Assembly: GCA_030646915.1 (NCBI GenBank)
Contig: JAUSKT010000012.1
Span: 68,663-115,765 of the forward strand
DNA length: 47,103 bases
Reading direction: 5' to 3'
From: a bacterium
Lineage (GTDB): Bacteria; Patescibacteriota; Minisyncoccia; UBA6257; 02-FULL-45-10c
This document shows positions 9,038-17,722 of the stretch, piece by piece; position 1 is the first letter of the stretch, and each line of letters opens with the position of its first letter. The translations under genes were made by a program, and so were the position numbers. Below the pieces are notes generated by a model. The model was not told the DNA's origin, did not search any database, and was given only the letters and a program-made list of their open reading frames with translations.

Positions 9038-10714
9038 ATGACCGAGCCGATTCGAGCGGTGACCGATGGAGATATCCAAACGGCCTTCGGAGAAGGCCAG
9101 CAGGATATTCTCTCTGAGGAAGCCAAGGACTTTTTAGAAAAAGGTAATTTTCAGGAATTCATTAATCAAAAAGGATATTTTGAATTAATTTGGAAGCGGC
9201 GGAATCAATCCCAGATTACCCTTGAATCTTTGGGGGAATTTTGTGGCCACGATTCTTCCATTCCGGCAAATGTTCAACCCGTTTGCTCTGTGCATTTGGC
9301 AAGAAAAATTCAAGAAGAATTAGAAAGTAATTTTTCTGGCCTTCCTTCTCCTGTTTACCAATATAAAGGACTGGAAGATCTCTTAAAAGAATTTTCCGGT
9401 CCCAACCGCCAAACTTGGCTCCGCAATAATTATATTGAGTTTTATCAGAAAATTGATGCTTGGAAAAAAGAGCTTGCCCATCTTGCCAAGACTATGGATT
9501 TGGGGAAAGTTTGCCCCGCAATCCTTGGCATTAAGGAAAAGCTTTTAAAAAGCGATGAAGTTGAGGAATTTTCTTTTGCTCCGCGCTTTTATTATCGGAT
9601 CCGAACCCGCGAAGAAGACGGCCAGCTGGCCGGCGATATCGTGGCGAGAAAAGGCGGATCTAAATTAAAAATCGGATCGTTTATTCTGATCCGGGTTGAT
9701 TCTGAAACCCAGCTTTTCAAAATTCCATTCTTTCTTGGATTGGAATTGGGTTATCATATTCTTCCGGTTTGTCCGGAATGCACTGAAGAATTGCGGAATA
9801 CTTTTTTCAATTATAAAAAGGTTCAAGATCGACGAACCGGCCGGGAATCTTTGCGCTGGGATCTTCTTCCTGCGCAAACTTATGAAGATGCAGTTAAGCG
9901 GAGAGAATATCTGGAAAAAAGAAGCGAGTATAACAGCGACAAGCCGGAAGAGATTGATGAAAGAAATATTCATGATCAATCTTGCTTCGGCCTTTCTGTT
10001 GATGTTTTTACTCCGGAATTGGATAAAGAACTGGATCTTTGTGAAACCGAAAGAGATATCTATGGAGTTATCTCCAGGTTTTTGCAAAAATTCAATCAGG
10101 AAGAAATCAATAATTTAAAAGTTTTTCTTGGCGAGAATTTAGGAGATTTGGCTGAAGGCAAAACCATGGGGCAGGACGGCGATCGAGGAAAGCATGCCGG
10201 CCTCGGGCCCTTTGGCGGAAAGCCAGAACCTAAAGAAGAGCCGATTCCCGATTCAGGCCTGAGAAAGCTTTTACCAAAATGCCTTTATGATAAGGCAATG
10301 GCAGATTCTTTCTATAAGCGTCTAATTTGGGGATTGGTTCGGGAAATGCAGAATGAAAGCGGTTTTGAAATCGCTAAGATCTATTGCCGAGTGACCAGAA
10401 TTCCTAAGGCCAATAATACCCACTTCTACCATCTCTGGCTGGTGCGCATGAAAAACCCGACCGATACCGGACAGACTTTGCCGGTAAAAGAGCGGAGGGA
10501 AATGAATGCAAACCAGATGCGTTTTTGGATCCCGTTTATTGAACTTTTTCAAATGAAAGTGAGTAAGTTTGAGGGCGAAGAAGATTGCCGCCTTCCTTAC
10601 TTGAATACTTTGAAAAATATCATAAACTTCTTTCAGCGGTTCAGCGTTACTCCGCCGGATGGCATGGCTGAGTGCGAGGACAGGCTGAGGAAGCTTAAGA
10701 CTCAATTAAGATAA
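9038..10714 (+). CDS. hypothetical protein
   Basis: Long intact 558-aa ORF with upstream promoter-like sequence and downstream terminator; no family recognised. Confidence 0.8.
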   Translation: MTEPIRAVTDGDIQTAFGEGQQDILSEEAKDFLEKGNFQEFINQKGYFELIWKRRNQSQITLESLGEFCGHDSSIPANVQPVCSVHLARKIQEELESNFSGLPSPVYQYKGLEDLLKEFSGPNRQTWLRNNYIEFYQKIDAWKKELAHLAKTMDLGKVCPAILGIKEKLLKSDEVEEFSFAPRFYYRIRTREEDGQLAGDIVARKGGSKLKIGSFILIRVDSETQLFKIPFFLGLELGYHILPVCPECTEELRNTFFNYKKVQDRRTGRESLRWDLLPAQTYEDAVKRREYLEKRSEYNSDKPEEIDERNIHDQSCFGLSVDVFTPELDKELDLCETERDIYGVISRFLQKFNQEEINNLKVFLGENLGDLAEGKTMGQDGDRGKHAGLGPFGGKPEPKEEPIPDSGLRKLLPKCLYDKAMADSFYKRLIWGLVREMQNESGFEIAKIYCRVTRIPKANNTHFYHLWLVRMKNPTDTGQTLPVKERREMNANQMRFWIPFIELFQMKVSKFEGEEDCRLPYLNTLKNIINFFQRFSVTPPDGMAECEDRLRKLKTQLR

Positions 10715-10723
10715 TAGTAGTTT

Positions 10724-10750
10724 GCCCCGTCAGAAATGACGGGGCTTTTT
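10724..10750 (+). terminator. Rho-independent terminator
   Basis: gccccgtcagaaatgacggggcttttt. Confidence 0.85.
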
Positions 10751-10794
10751 CTTTTTGTAATTTGCTTATGTAAAACTTTCTTATATACTAACTA

Positions 10795-11061
10795 GAATCT
10801 ATCTCGATAATATTTTCTAAACGCGTTGTCAGCTAAAATGGATTAGATCAAGGAGTGACGACAAAGGTGTATCCTTAGATACTCCGAGGAGGAACGACAA
10901 AGAGTTAATTCATTTTAGCAACAACCCGAAGGGATACAGCCAATTTTATTCATAACTGCATTAGTTGTCGGAAAGGTAGCAAGCTACGATTTCCTCCCCC
11001 TGCCTTGTTCTGAATAAAATTGGCTAATATCGCGTTAGTAAACTATTATTGAGATAGGTTC
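10795..11061. repeat. large multi-arm structured repeat, copy A
   Basis: Outer stem gaatctatctcgataata/tattattgagataggttc; inner stems ctaaaatg/cattttag and agccaattttattca/tgaataaaattggct; core gtcggaaaggtagcaagctacgatttcctcc. Confidence 0.8.
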
Positions 11062-11090
11062 TTATATTATAATTGTTAGCATGGACATGA

Positions 11091-11198
11091 ATCCCGTTAG
11101 AAAATTAACAAACATGTTTAACTTAACTAAAAATTTATTCAAGCATTATCGGAAGTTTTCAGTCGGCAAGATGTTTAATTTAATTTTCTAAACGGGAT
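11091..11198. repeat. CCCGTTAGA-family palindromic element (ftsH copy, ~108 bp)
   Basis: atcccgttagaaaattaac … ttaattttctaaacgggat; ftsH ATG is the terminal ATG. Confidence 0.85.
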
Positions 11199-13062
11199 GA
11201 AAATTATAAAAAATGGCATGAAAAATGGGATGACTTTATATAAAAATATTTTATGGGCAGTACTTACTCTATTTATAGTAGCGGCTGTTTTTTCGCTTCT
11301 TTTTGAAACCGGCAAAAAACCCTTGGAATTAACTATGACGGGCTTGGTGGAAAAAATTAATAAGGGAGAAATCCAGACAATTGTCGTTCAGGGCAATGAC
11401 CTTTTGATTGATTTAAAAAATGGAGATAAGGGAACTGCTAAAAAAGAATCCGAATCCGGCTTGAGCCAGACCCTGAATAATTATGGGGTGAATGCCAAGG
11501 CGTTACAGTCTGTGGTTTTAGAAATAAAAGACCAGTCCGGATTTTATTTCTGGATGAATTTATTACTCCCGATCCTTTTGCCGCTAATTGTTATTGGCGC
11601 GATGTTTTGGTTTATTTTCCGGCAGGCAAAATCCGGCGCGGGCCAGGCTTTCAGTTTTGGCAAATCCAATTTAAAAATGTTCGGATCGTTTAAAGACCGG
11701 ATAAGTTTTAAAGATGTGGCCGGCTTGAAAGAAGCGAAGCAAGAATTGGAAGAGGTGGTGGATTTTTTGAAAAATCCGAAAAAATTTCTGGAAATGGGGG
11801 CGCGGATTCCGCGCGGAGTGCTTTTAATCGGCCCGCCCGGAACCGGCAAAACTTTGCTTGCCCGCGCTTTGGCAGGAGAAGCCAATGTGCCGTTTTTCCA
11901 TATTTCCGCTTCGGAATTTGTGGAAATGTTTGTGGGCGTCGGCGCTTCCCGGACTCGGGATGCTTTTGCGACTGCTAAAAAAGCCGCTCCTTCTATATTA
12001 TTTGTTGATGAAATTGACGCAGTAGGCCGGGAACGGGGCGCTGGAGTTGGCGGTGGCCACGATGAAAGGGAACAAACTTTAAACCAGATTTTGGTGGAGA
12101 TGGACGGTTTTGACCGGGATTCTAATGTGATTGTGCTGGCGGCTACGAACCGTCCGGATATTTTGGATCGGGCGCTGATTCGCCCAGGCCGTTTTGACCG
12201 GCAGGTGTTTTTAGATTTGCCGGATATTAAAGACCGGGAAGAAATTTTAAAGATTCACTCTAAAGGGAAACCGCTGGCAAAAGAAGTGGATTTGAGAAAG
12301 GTGGCGGTTCGGACGCCGGGCTTTTCCGGAGCGGATTTGGCGAATTTAATGAATGAAGCCGCGATTTTTGCCGCTCGGAATAGCCGGAAAATTGTTACTC
12401 AAGATGATTTATTTAGTTCCATTGAAAAAGTTATGCTTGGGCCGGAGCGGAAAAATCGGGTGATTACCCAGAAAGAAAAAGAAATTACCGCTTATCATGA
12501 AGCGGGTCATGCTTTGGTTGCGGCCAGCTTAAAAGACGCTGATCCGGTGCACAAAGTTTCCATTGTCAGCCGCGGCCGGGCAGGCGGCTATACTTTAAAG
12601 CTTCCTCTTGAAGAACAGCATCTTCGGAACCGAACGCAATTTTTGACCGATATCGCGGTAGCGCTTGGCGGATATGTGGCGGAAAAATTTGTTTTTGGAG
12701 AGATGAGCACCGGCGCTTCCAGCGATCTCCAACAAGCTTCAAAAATGGCGCGGGCGCTGGTTACTCAATTTGGAATGAGTGAGAAATTAGGTCCGCAAAC
12801 TTTTGGCGAAACCCAAGAACTGATATTTTTAGGCAGAGAAATTTCTACAGCAAAGAATTATTCGGAAAACATGGCAACTAAAATTGATGATGAAGTCAGA
12901 AATTTTATTGACCATGCCCATACTGCGGCTAAGAAAATTGTGAGTTCCCGCCGGAAAGTTCTGGATGCGATTGCCAAAGCTTTGATTGAAAAAGAAACTT
13001 TGGAACAAGAAGACTTTAATAAGTTAGTTGGACAATTTAAGTTGAAACCTTTGGGAATATAA
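11197..13062 (+). CDS. ftsH: ATP-dependent zinc metalloprotease FtsH
   Basis: AAA Walker [14 protein letters not shown] zinc motif, SRH region. Confidence 0.97.
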   Translation: MKIIKNGMKNGMTLYKNILWAVLTLFIVAAVFSLLFETGKKPLELTMTGLVEKINKGEIQTIVVQGNDLLIDLKNGDKGTAKKESESGLSQTLNNYGVNAKALQSVVLEIKDQSGFYFWMNLLLPILLPLIVIGAMFWFIFRQAKSGAGQAFSFGKSNLKMFGSFKDRISFKDVAGLKEAKQELEEVVDFLKNPKKFLEMGARIPRGVLLIGPPGTGKTLLARALAGEANVPFFHISASEFVEMFVGVGASRTRDAFATAKKAAPSILFVDEIDAVGRERGAGVGGGHDEREQTLNQILVEMDGFDRDSNVIVLAATNRPDILDRALIRPGRFDRQVFLDLPDIKDREEILKIHSKGKPLAKEVDLRKVAVRTPGFSGADLANLMNEAAIFAARNSRKIVTQDDLFSSIEKVMLGPERKNRVITQKEKEITAYHEAGHALVAASLKDADPVHKVSIVSRGRAGGYTLKLPLEEQHLRNRTQFLTDIAVALGGYVAEKFVFGEMSTGASSDLQQASKMARALVTQFGMSEKLGPQTFGETQELIFLGREISTAKNYSENMATKIDDEVRNFIDHAHTAAKKIVSSRRKVLDAIAKALIEKETLEQEDFNKLVGQFKLKPLGI

Positions 13063-13098
13063 AAAAGCGCTCCGATGATTAGTCGGAGCGTTTTGTTT
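13061..13098. terminator. bidirectional terminator
   Basis: aaaaaagcgctccgatgattagtcggagcgttttgttt. Confidence 0.8.
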
Positions 13099-13597
13099 AA
13101 ATTTTCAGTTCCCAGTAATACTGATCCTTGTAGCCCGGAAATAATCCGGCTTTTTTAATCGGGATTTTTCCGGAAAAAGTTATTTCAATAAGATAATCAT
13201 TAGCAGAGCGCAAAATAGTTCTTTTAACTTCTGGTAGTTTTAGATCGTCTGGTCCATCATAGGGCTCATAGTAATTAGGATAGCCAGTATGTGCCATGTG
13301 TATTCGGCTGTCGCTGTAAAAACGTTCGTAAGCGACTGACCAGCGATCTCCACCAAGACGGTTTCTTTTGGATATTGCGGTCCTATAAAAAAATACTTTT
13401 TTTCCGCCTATGATTATATTAAGGCCGTATTTTCTGTGACCGATGGCGAATTTTTTACCTTTCAAGTTTTTAGAAATTATGACTTTCCCGCCAAGTGAAC
13501 CGCGGAGACGGATATAAATCCGTTCTGGCTTAAAGTGTTTTAGCGCCAGCTGAATATTTTCAAAATATCGGTCTGGGAGAATTTCGTATTTTTCCAC
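13097..13597 (-). CDS. hypothetical protein
   Basis: Intact ORF, no family recognised. Confidence 0.6.
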   Translation of the reverse strand: MEKYEILPDRYFENIQLALKHFKPERIYIRLRGSLGGKVIISKNLKGKKFAIGHRKYGLNIIIGGKKVFFYRTAISKRNRLGGDRWSVAYERFYSDSRIHMAHTGYPNYYEPYDGPDDLKLPEVKRTILRSANDYLIEITFSGKIPIKKAGLFPGYKDQYYWELKI

Positions 13598-13688
13598 TTA
13601 ACCTCTTTATGTACTTGAAAGAATCTGAAAGTATTATATACCATTTTTAGAAAAAATGGTATTTTGTATAATATAATTTAATATAGAA

Positions 13689-13827
13689 GATCTGCTTATC
13701 TTTCGTACGGCAACTACGGAGCGCCAAATTACTTGGTCTTGCATTGCAAGAATTTGGCGCGAGGGGTAGGGCGGCGCCGATCGCAGGAATCGGCGAACGC
13801 CGATGCCGGTAGAAAGATAAGCAGATC
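13689..13827. repeat. multi-arm palindromic element next to tRNA-Ile
   Basis: Perfect 16-bp outer IR gatctgcttatctttc/gaaagataagcagatc; inner gcgccaaatt/aatttggcgc with tcttgcattgcaaga. Confidence 0.8.
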
Positions 13828-13833
13828 GGAAAA

Positions 13834-13906
13834 GGGTCAGTAGCTTAGCGGTTAAAGCACCAAGCTTATACCTTGGTGATCGATGGTTCGAATCCATCCT
13901 GACCCA
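13834..13906 (+). tRNA. tRNA-Ile (anticodon TAT)
   Basis: Acceptor GGGTCAG/CTGACCC, anticodon stem CCAAG/CTTGG with loop CTTATAC, T-arm ATGG-TTCGAAT-CCAT. Confidence 0.88.
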
Positions 13907-13950
13907 CAAAATGATATAATAAATGGAATATATAAAATAAATATATTATT

Positions 13951-14223
13951 ATGAAAACTATGGAACAGCCAAAAATGAATCATAAAGAAAATGGGAATTT
14001 ATCGCCAGAGAAAGCAGCCATTGAAATTGAAGCTAAGGTATTGGCTCTTTTCGGAATTCATCATGGAGACATCGAGGCTCAGCAAAAATGGGTGGAAAAG
14101 AATGGAAAAAAATTTCGAGAGATTTTTGAAAAAAATAAAACAGCCTTTATGGATGTTTATAAAGATTTAGAATCCCGATCAGATTTGCCTCAAATAATAA
14201 AAATGGCGATGGACAGAGAATAA
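13951..14223 (+). CDS. hypothetical protein
   Basis: Short intact ORF between tRNA-Ile and terminator. Confidence 0.55.
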   Translation: MKTMEQPKMNHKENGNLSPEKAAIEIEAKVLALFGIHHGDIEAQQKWVEKNGKKFREIFEKNKTAFMDVYKDLESRSDLPQIIKMAMDRE

Positions 14224-14237
14224 GATTTTCCATAATA

Positions 14238-14262
14238 ATCCCCCTCAAGTGAGGGGGATTTA
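14238..14262 (+). terminator. Rho-independent terminator
   Basis: atccccctcaagtgagggggattt. Confidence 0.7.
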
Positions 14263-14265
14263 TTT

Positions 14266-14340
14266 TGGTGCGCGCTGAGGGAATCGGACCCCCGGCCTAC
14301 TCGGTGTAAACGAGTCGCTCTACCATTGAGCTAAGCGCGC
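14266..14340 (-). tRNA. tRNA-Val (anticodon TAC), CCA encoded
   Basis: Acceptor GCGCGCT/AGCGCGC, anticodon loop TTTACAC in stem ACTCG/CGAGT. Confidence 0.93.
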
Positions 14341-14439
14341 TTTTATACAAATATAAACTTCATATTTTAAAAAATCAAATTTGCAATTTTATACAAAACC
14401 TATTATTTTAATAGCAAAGCTCTTTGATAAGGATTATAA

Positions 14440-15204
14440 GTGGCTAACAAAGTCTGGGTCTTTGATTTGGATGGAACTTTGATGAATAGCGATTTCTATA
14501 AAAAACCGGCCGAAGAAGCCTATGCGGAAATTATGCGGGCGCTGGGAGATAAATCCCCGTCTTTTGCTGAAATTAAATCTCGCCATAATGATTTTGATAA
14601 GGCGATGATTTATGTAAAAAATCCAAGCACTGGAAAACTTTATTTGTATTCAAAACAGCGTTTCCCAACCTCTTTAGTAAAATTCTACGAAATGCTTTGT
14701 AAAGAAGCAGGCGCGGAAACCGATTTCTCGCTCATGAGAAAGCTTTATAATATCGGCTTAAAGGCATTTAAAGAAGAGCGGTATATTAGAAAAATTAAGG
14801 CACAGGCTTTTACTGTAGCAAAATTTCTTAAGGGGAAAGGAGATACCTTATTGGTTCTTACTAAGGGTGATAAGCGGGTGCAGGGCGATAAGAGACGGGC
14901 TTTGAAGAAAGCCGGCCTTCTTAAATACTTTGACGATTTCATTATTGCGCCAGATAGCAAGTACGGATTTTTCAAGCTAATACGAAGCAGGTATAAAGGT
15001 GATGCTTATTATAGCATTGGCGATACTTATGCTGATGATATTCTGCCCGCAATCAAGGCTGGTTATTTCGGAGTATATATCCCATTTTCATTAAATTGGA
15101 AGGAAATCGGCAAATTTAAAAGAATTGAGCGCAGGCGAAGCAAGAAGAATTCTAACCGTTATGATAATTTAGTAGAAATAGCAGAAAAGTATGACCATTT
15201 GTAA
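14440..15204 (+). CDS. HAD-family hydrolase (GTG start)
   Basis: VWVFDLDGTLMNS motif I; VLTKGD motif II; later YSIGDTYADD. Confidence 0.85.
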   Translation: MANKVWVFDLDGTLMNSDFYKKPAEEAYAEIMRALGDKSPSFAEIKSRHNDFDKAMIYVKNPSTGKLYLYSKQRFPTSLVKFYEMLCKEAGAETDFSLMRKLYNIGLKAFKEERYIRKIKAQAFTVAKFLKGKGDTLLVLTKGDKRVQGDKRRALKKAGLLKYFDDFIIAPDSKYGFFKLIRSRYKGDAYYSIGDTYADDILPAIKAGYFGVYIPFSLNWKEIGKFKRIERRRSKKNSNRYDNLVEIAEKYDHL

Positions 15205-15233
15205 AACAGCGCTAAGCGCTGTTTTTTGTTTTT
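15203..15233 (+). terminator. Rho-independent terminator
   Basis: aaaacagcgctaagcgctgttttttgttttt. Confidence 0.8.
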
Positions 15234-15261
15234 AATCCGGCAAATGTCGCATAATATTGGA

Positions 15262-15720
15262 GTGAAACCCCGTTAGAAGTCCGCTCTCGCCAAGAGCGAG
15301 TGGCGGCAGCCACCTTGGGGCGGCTTACTTCTAACGGGGTGAAACAATTATGTGAAACATTGGGTAAGATTTCCCTATTAAAGTAACCCAACTACCGTTA
15401 CGTGAAACATTTTTAACGCCTTAGTAAACGCTTTAAAATATGTTTCACGCTTAAAGCGTGAAACATTGGTACGGCTTTGAGCCTATTCTTGGAAGATGTC
15501 AGTTACGTGAAACCCCCACACCTAATGAGTTTTAGTTTGCCAAAGGCAAACAAGATTTTAATTAAACTCATTAGGTGTGGGGGTGAAACACTGATTGGGC
15601 GTAATACATGAAACATTTTCAGATAAATAGGCCTATTTAAAAACCAATGTTTCACACTAGCGTGAAACATTGGTAATGATTTGTGGTTAAATTCTAAAAT
15701 TTGTTTCCGGTGAAACAAAT
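15262..15720. repeat. cluster of GTGAAACA/TGTTTCAC hairpins with two embedded palindromes
   Basis: About ten GTGAAAC/GTTTCAC half-sites; palindromes tgtttcacgcttaaagcgtgaaaca, aatgtttcacactagcgtgaaacatt, atttgtttccggtgaaacaaat. Confidence 0.8.
15268..15339. repeat. CCCGTTAGA-family palindromic element inserted between GTGAAA motifs
   Basis: ccccgttagaagt…acttctaacgggg. Confidence 0.75.
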
Positions 15721-15755
15721 CTATTGTAAAAGCTTTTGTTTTACATTAAGTTTTA

Positions 15756-16247
15756 TTGATGACGCAAAAATCTGAGATCGGAAAATTAGGAGAAGATCTA
15801 GCTTGTGAGTATTTAATTAAGAGGGGATATAAAATTATTGAGCGTAATTTTAGAAAGCCATGGGGAGAATTGGATATTATTGTGAAACAAAATAATGGGA
15901 CTTTAATTTTTGTGGAAGTAAAGACAATAAAGCAAACCGAAGAATTTCGTGGGATCTATAATTTGGCTGAATACGCTCCTAATTCTTTATGGCAAGCAAT
16001 TCGGCAATACGGCAATACGGCAATGCTTAGAAAAATGCGGCAAAAAATTGGCTGGAAAGAATCTTTGCAAATAATGCCAGAAGAAAATTTGACTGCGGCT
16101 AAACTTAAAAAACTTCAAAGAACCGCCCAATTATATGTTGGTCATAATCAAGAATTAGTAGACGATAAGATGGGATGGAGAATTGATTTAATTGCTATAA
16201 CTTTATGTGGCGATTCAGCCGACATTAAATATTTTGAAAATTTATAA
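15756..16247 (+). CDS. yraN: YraN-family (UPF0102) endonuclease-like protein
   Basis: GKLGEDLACEYLIKRGYKIIERNFRKPWGELDIIV…LIFVEVKT. Confidence 0.85.
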   Translation: MMTQKSEIGKLGEDLACEYLIKRGYKIIERNFRKPWGELDIIVKQNNGTLIFVEVKTIKQTEEFRGIYNLAEYAPNSLWQAIRQYGNTAMLRKMRQKIGWKESLQIMPEENLTAAKLKKLQRTAQLYVGHNQELVDDKMGWRIDLIAITLCGDSADIKYFENL

Positions 16248-16252
16248 AAAAA

Positions 16253-16284
16253 GACCGAGCACATAAATATTTATGTGCTCGGTT
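16253..16284. terminator. bidirectional terminator
   Basis: gaccgagcacataaatatttatgtgctcggttgg. Confidence 0.75.
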
Positions 16285-16301
16285 GGAGCCAAGCTTTATT
16301 T

Positions 16302-17633
16302 TTAAAAGCTTCGGACAAATGATACGCCCCATTGATAAACATTGGGGACAGGAAGATTAATTTTCCAATAGGAAAATTCCCATTTTATATCAAAATCTTC
16401 AGTCAGCGCATAATTGAGTCCAAAAGTATATTTATTAACTGATGTATTTATGCGTTTGTTACTTGGGGCAAATGCTAAATGTCTAGTATTTGAAGAAAAC
16501 ATCATTTCTGGCCCCCGCCTTTCTAACCGGCCAAAAGATACTATTCCCAATAATTGTTTTCTGATTGGAAATGCGCCTTGTAAATAAAGCCCCCTGTTAA
16601 TTTCTAATTTTGTAGGCAGTTGTTCCGTGTTTTGCAAGAAATCTATTTCTCCATCGGCGTCAGCCTGGGCATGGCGGAATTTATTTTCGCCATAAACATA
16701 TTCTCCAGTGAAGCTAAGGCGGCGGTATCGGAAAGAAAGATCTGTTCCTAAAATAGTATAAGGAAGGCCTGGTTCCAGCGAATAAGTTCCGCTATGCATC
16801 CCGGATAATCCCAAGCTGATGCCCGTCAGTTTTATGCGTTTTTTTTCAGAAATCGGATGGGAGAATTTAAAGTCGCCAAGAAGAAATTCCATTCTTCCGC
16901 CAAAGGCTTTTTGGTTGAAGTGGGACGCAAGCCGATTTTTGGTATTTCCAAAATCCAGATCCACGCCTCCAATTGGCGGAGGGGGAATGCCAGGCATTTG
17001 GGAATTAGGAAAAGTTCGGGATCGGTCGCTGATTTCTCCAAGTCCGTTTACTACATAAATGCTGAGAATTTTAGGAATATAAATTTTATCAGATTCAGAA
17101 TTATAACTTAAATTCAATCCAGTATCGCTATAGCCGGGAGTTAAAATAGCGCGAGGGCCATTAAGCCGGTGGCTGATGAAGTCTAAATCGCTGGGATCGG
17201 CATAGATATCCGGGCGGGTAAGGGTAAGAAACTGATCTGGTTTATATAAGCTATTGTAATAGCCGAAAGGAACCAGAAATTTTCCGATTTTAATTTCGTA
17301 ATTTTCATAAGTGAGTTGGGAATAAAGCTGATATAGGACAATATGTCCGTTTTCCGGCGGTGGAATTTTGAATTCCGCAAAAATTTTATTTTCCCAATGG
17401 GTGGGGCCGATATCAAATGCGGGATATTGCCAGTTCCATCCAAAAAAAGCAATGATCCAAATCGGATTTTGAATTATGAATTCATTCCTTTGATTTTCTG
17501 GGCCATTGATTCTGAAGTTTAAAGCAAAGCTGCCGTTAAAATTAGCAGGAGTTTGTTCGTCAGTTTTGGCGAAAGAAATAGGGCTAGAAGCAAAGAAAAA
17601 AATAATAGCAAGCAGAAGTTGGGACCTCTTCAT
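16302..17633 (-). CDS. porin-like outer-membrane beta-barrel protein
   Basis: Signal peptide (MKRSQLLLAIIFFFASSPISFA), alternating amphipathic strands, C-terminal aromatic WGVSFVRSF. Confidence 0.65.
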   Translation of the reverse strand: MKRSQLLLAIIFFFASSPISFAKTDEQTPANFNGSFALNFRINGPENQRNEFIIQNPIWIIAFFGWNWQYPAFDIGPTHWENKIFAEFKIPPPENGHIVLYQLYSQLTYENYEIKIGKFLVPFGYYNSLYKPDQFLTLTRPDIYADPSDLDFISHRLNGPRAILTPGYSDTGLNLSYNSESDKIYIPKILSIYVVNGLGEISDRSRTFPNSQMPGIPPPPIGGVDLDFGNTKNRLASHFNQKAFGGRMEFLLGDFKFSHPISEKKRIKLTGISLGLSGMHSGTYSLEPGLPYTILGTDLSFRYRRLSFTGEYVYGENKFRHAQADADGEIDFLQNTEQLPTKLEINRGLYLQGAFPIRKQLLGIVSFGRLERRGPEMMFSSNTRHLAFAPSNKRINTSVNKYTFGLNYALTEDFDIKWEFSYWKINLPVPNVYQWGVSFVRSF

Positions 17634-17722
17634 TTTCAGTTTTTTGGATTTTCAATTTCCTATTCAGAATAGTATATCCAGTTAGGCTAAAAAGTCAATT
17701 TAATTTATACTATAATTAAGAT

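Noticed and set aside
10795-11061. Transposase or insertion sequence in large element copy A
   Set aside because: No ORF of useful length; the sequence is dominated by inverted repeats, so it is non-coding or non-autonomous.
13634-13909. ORF MWVRMDSNHRSPRYK… on the minus strand
   Set aside because: It is antisense to tRNA-Ile and the palindromic element; the DSNHRSPR-type peptide is a common artefact of translating a tRNA in reverse.
15262-15720. GTGAAAC repeats considered as a CRISPR array
   Set aside because: Repeat units are only 7–9 nt, appear in both orientations within hairpins, spacing is irregular and no cas genes are present.
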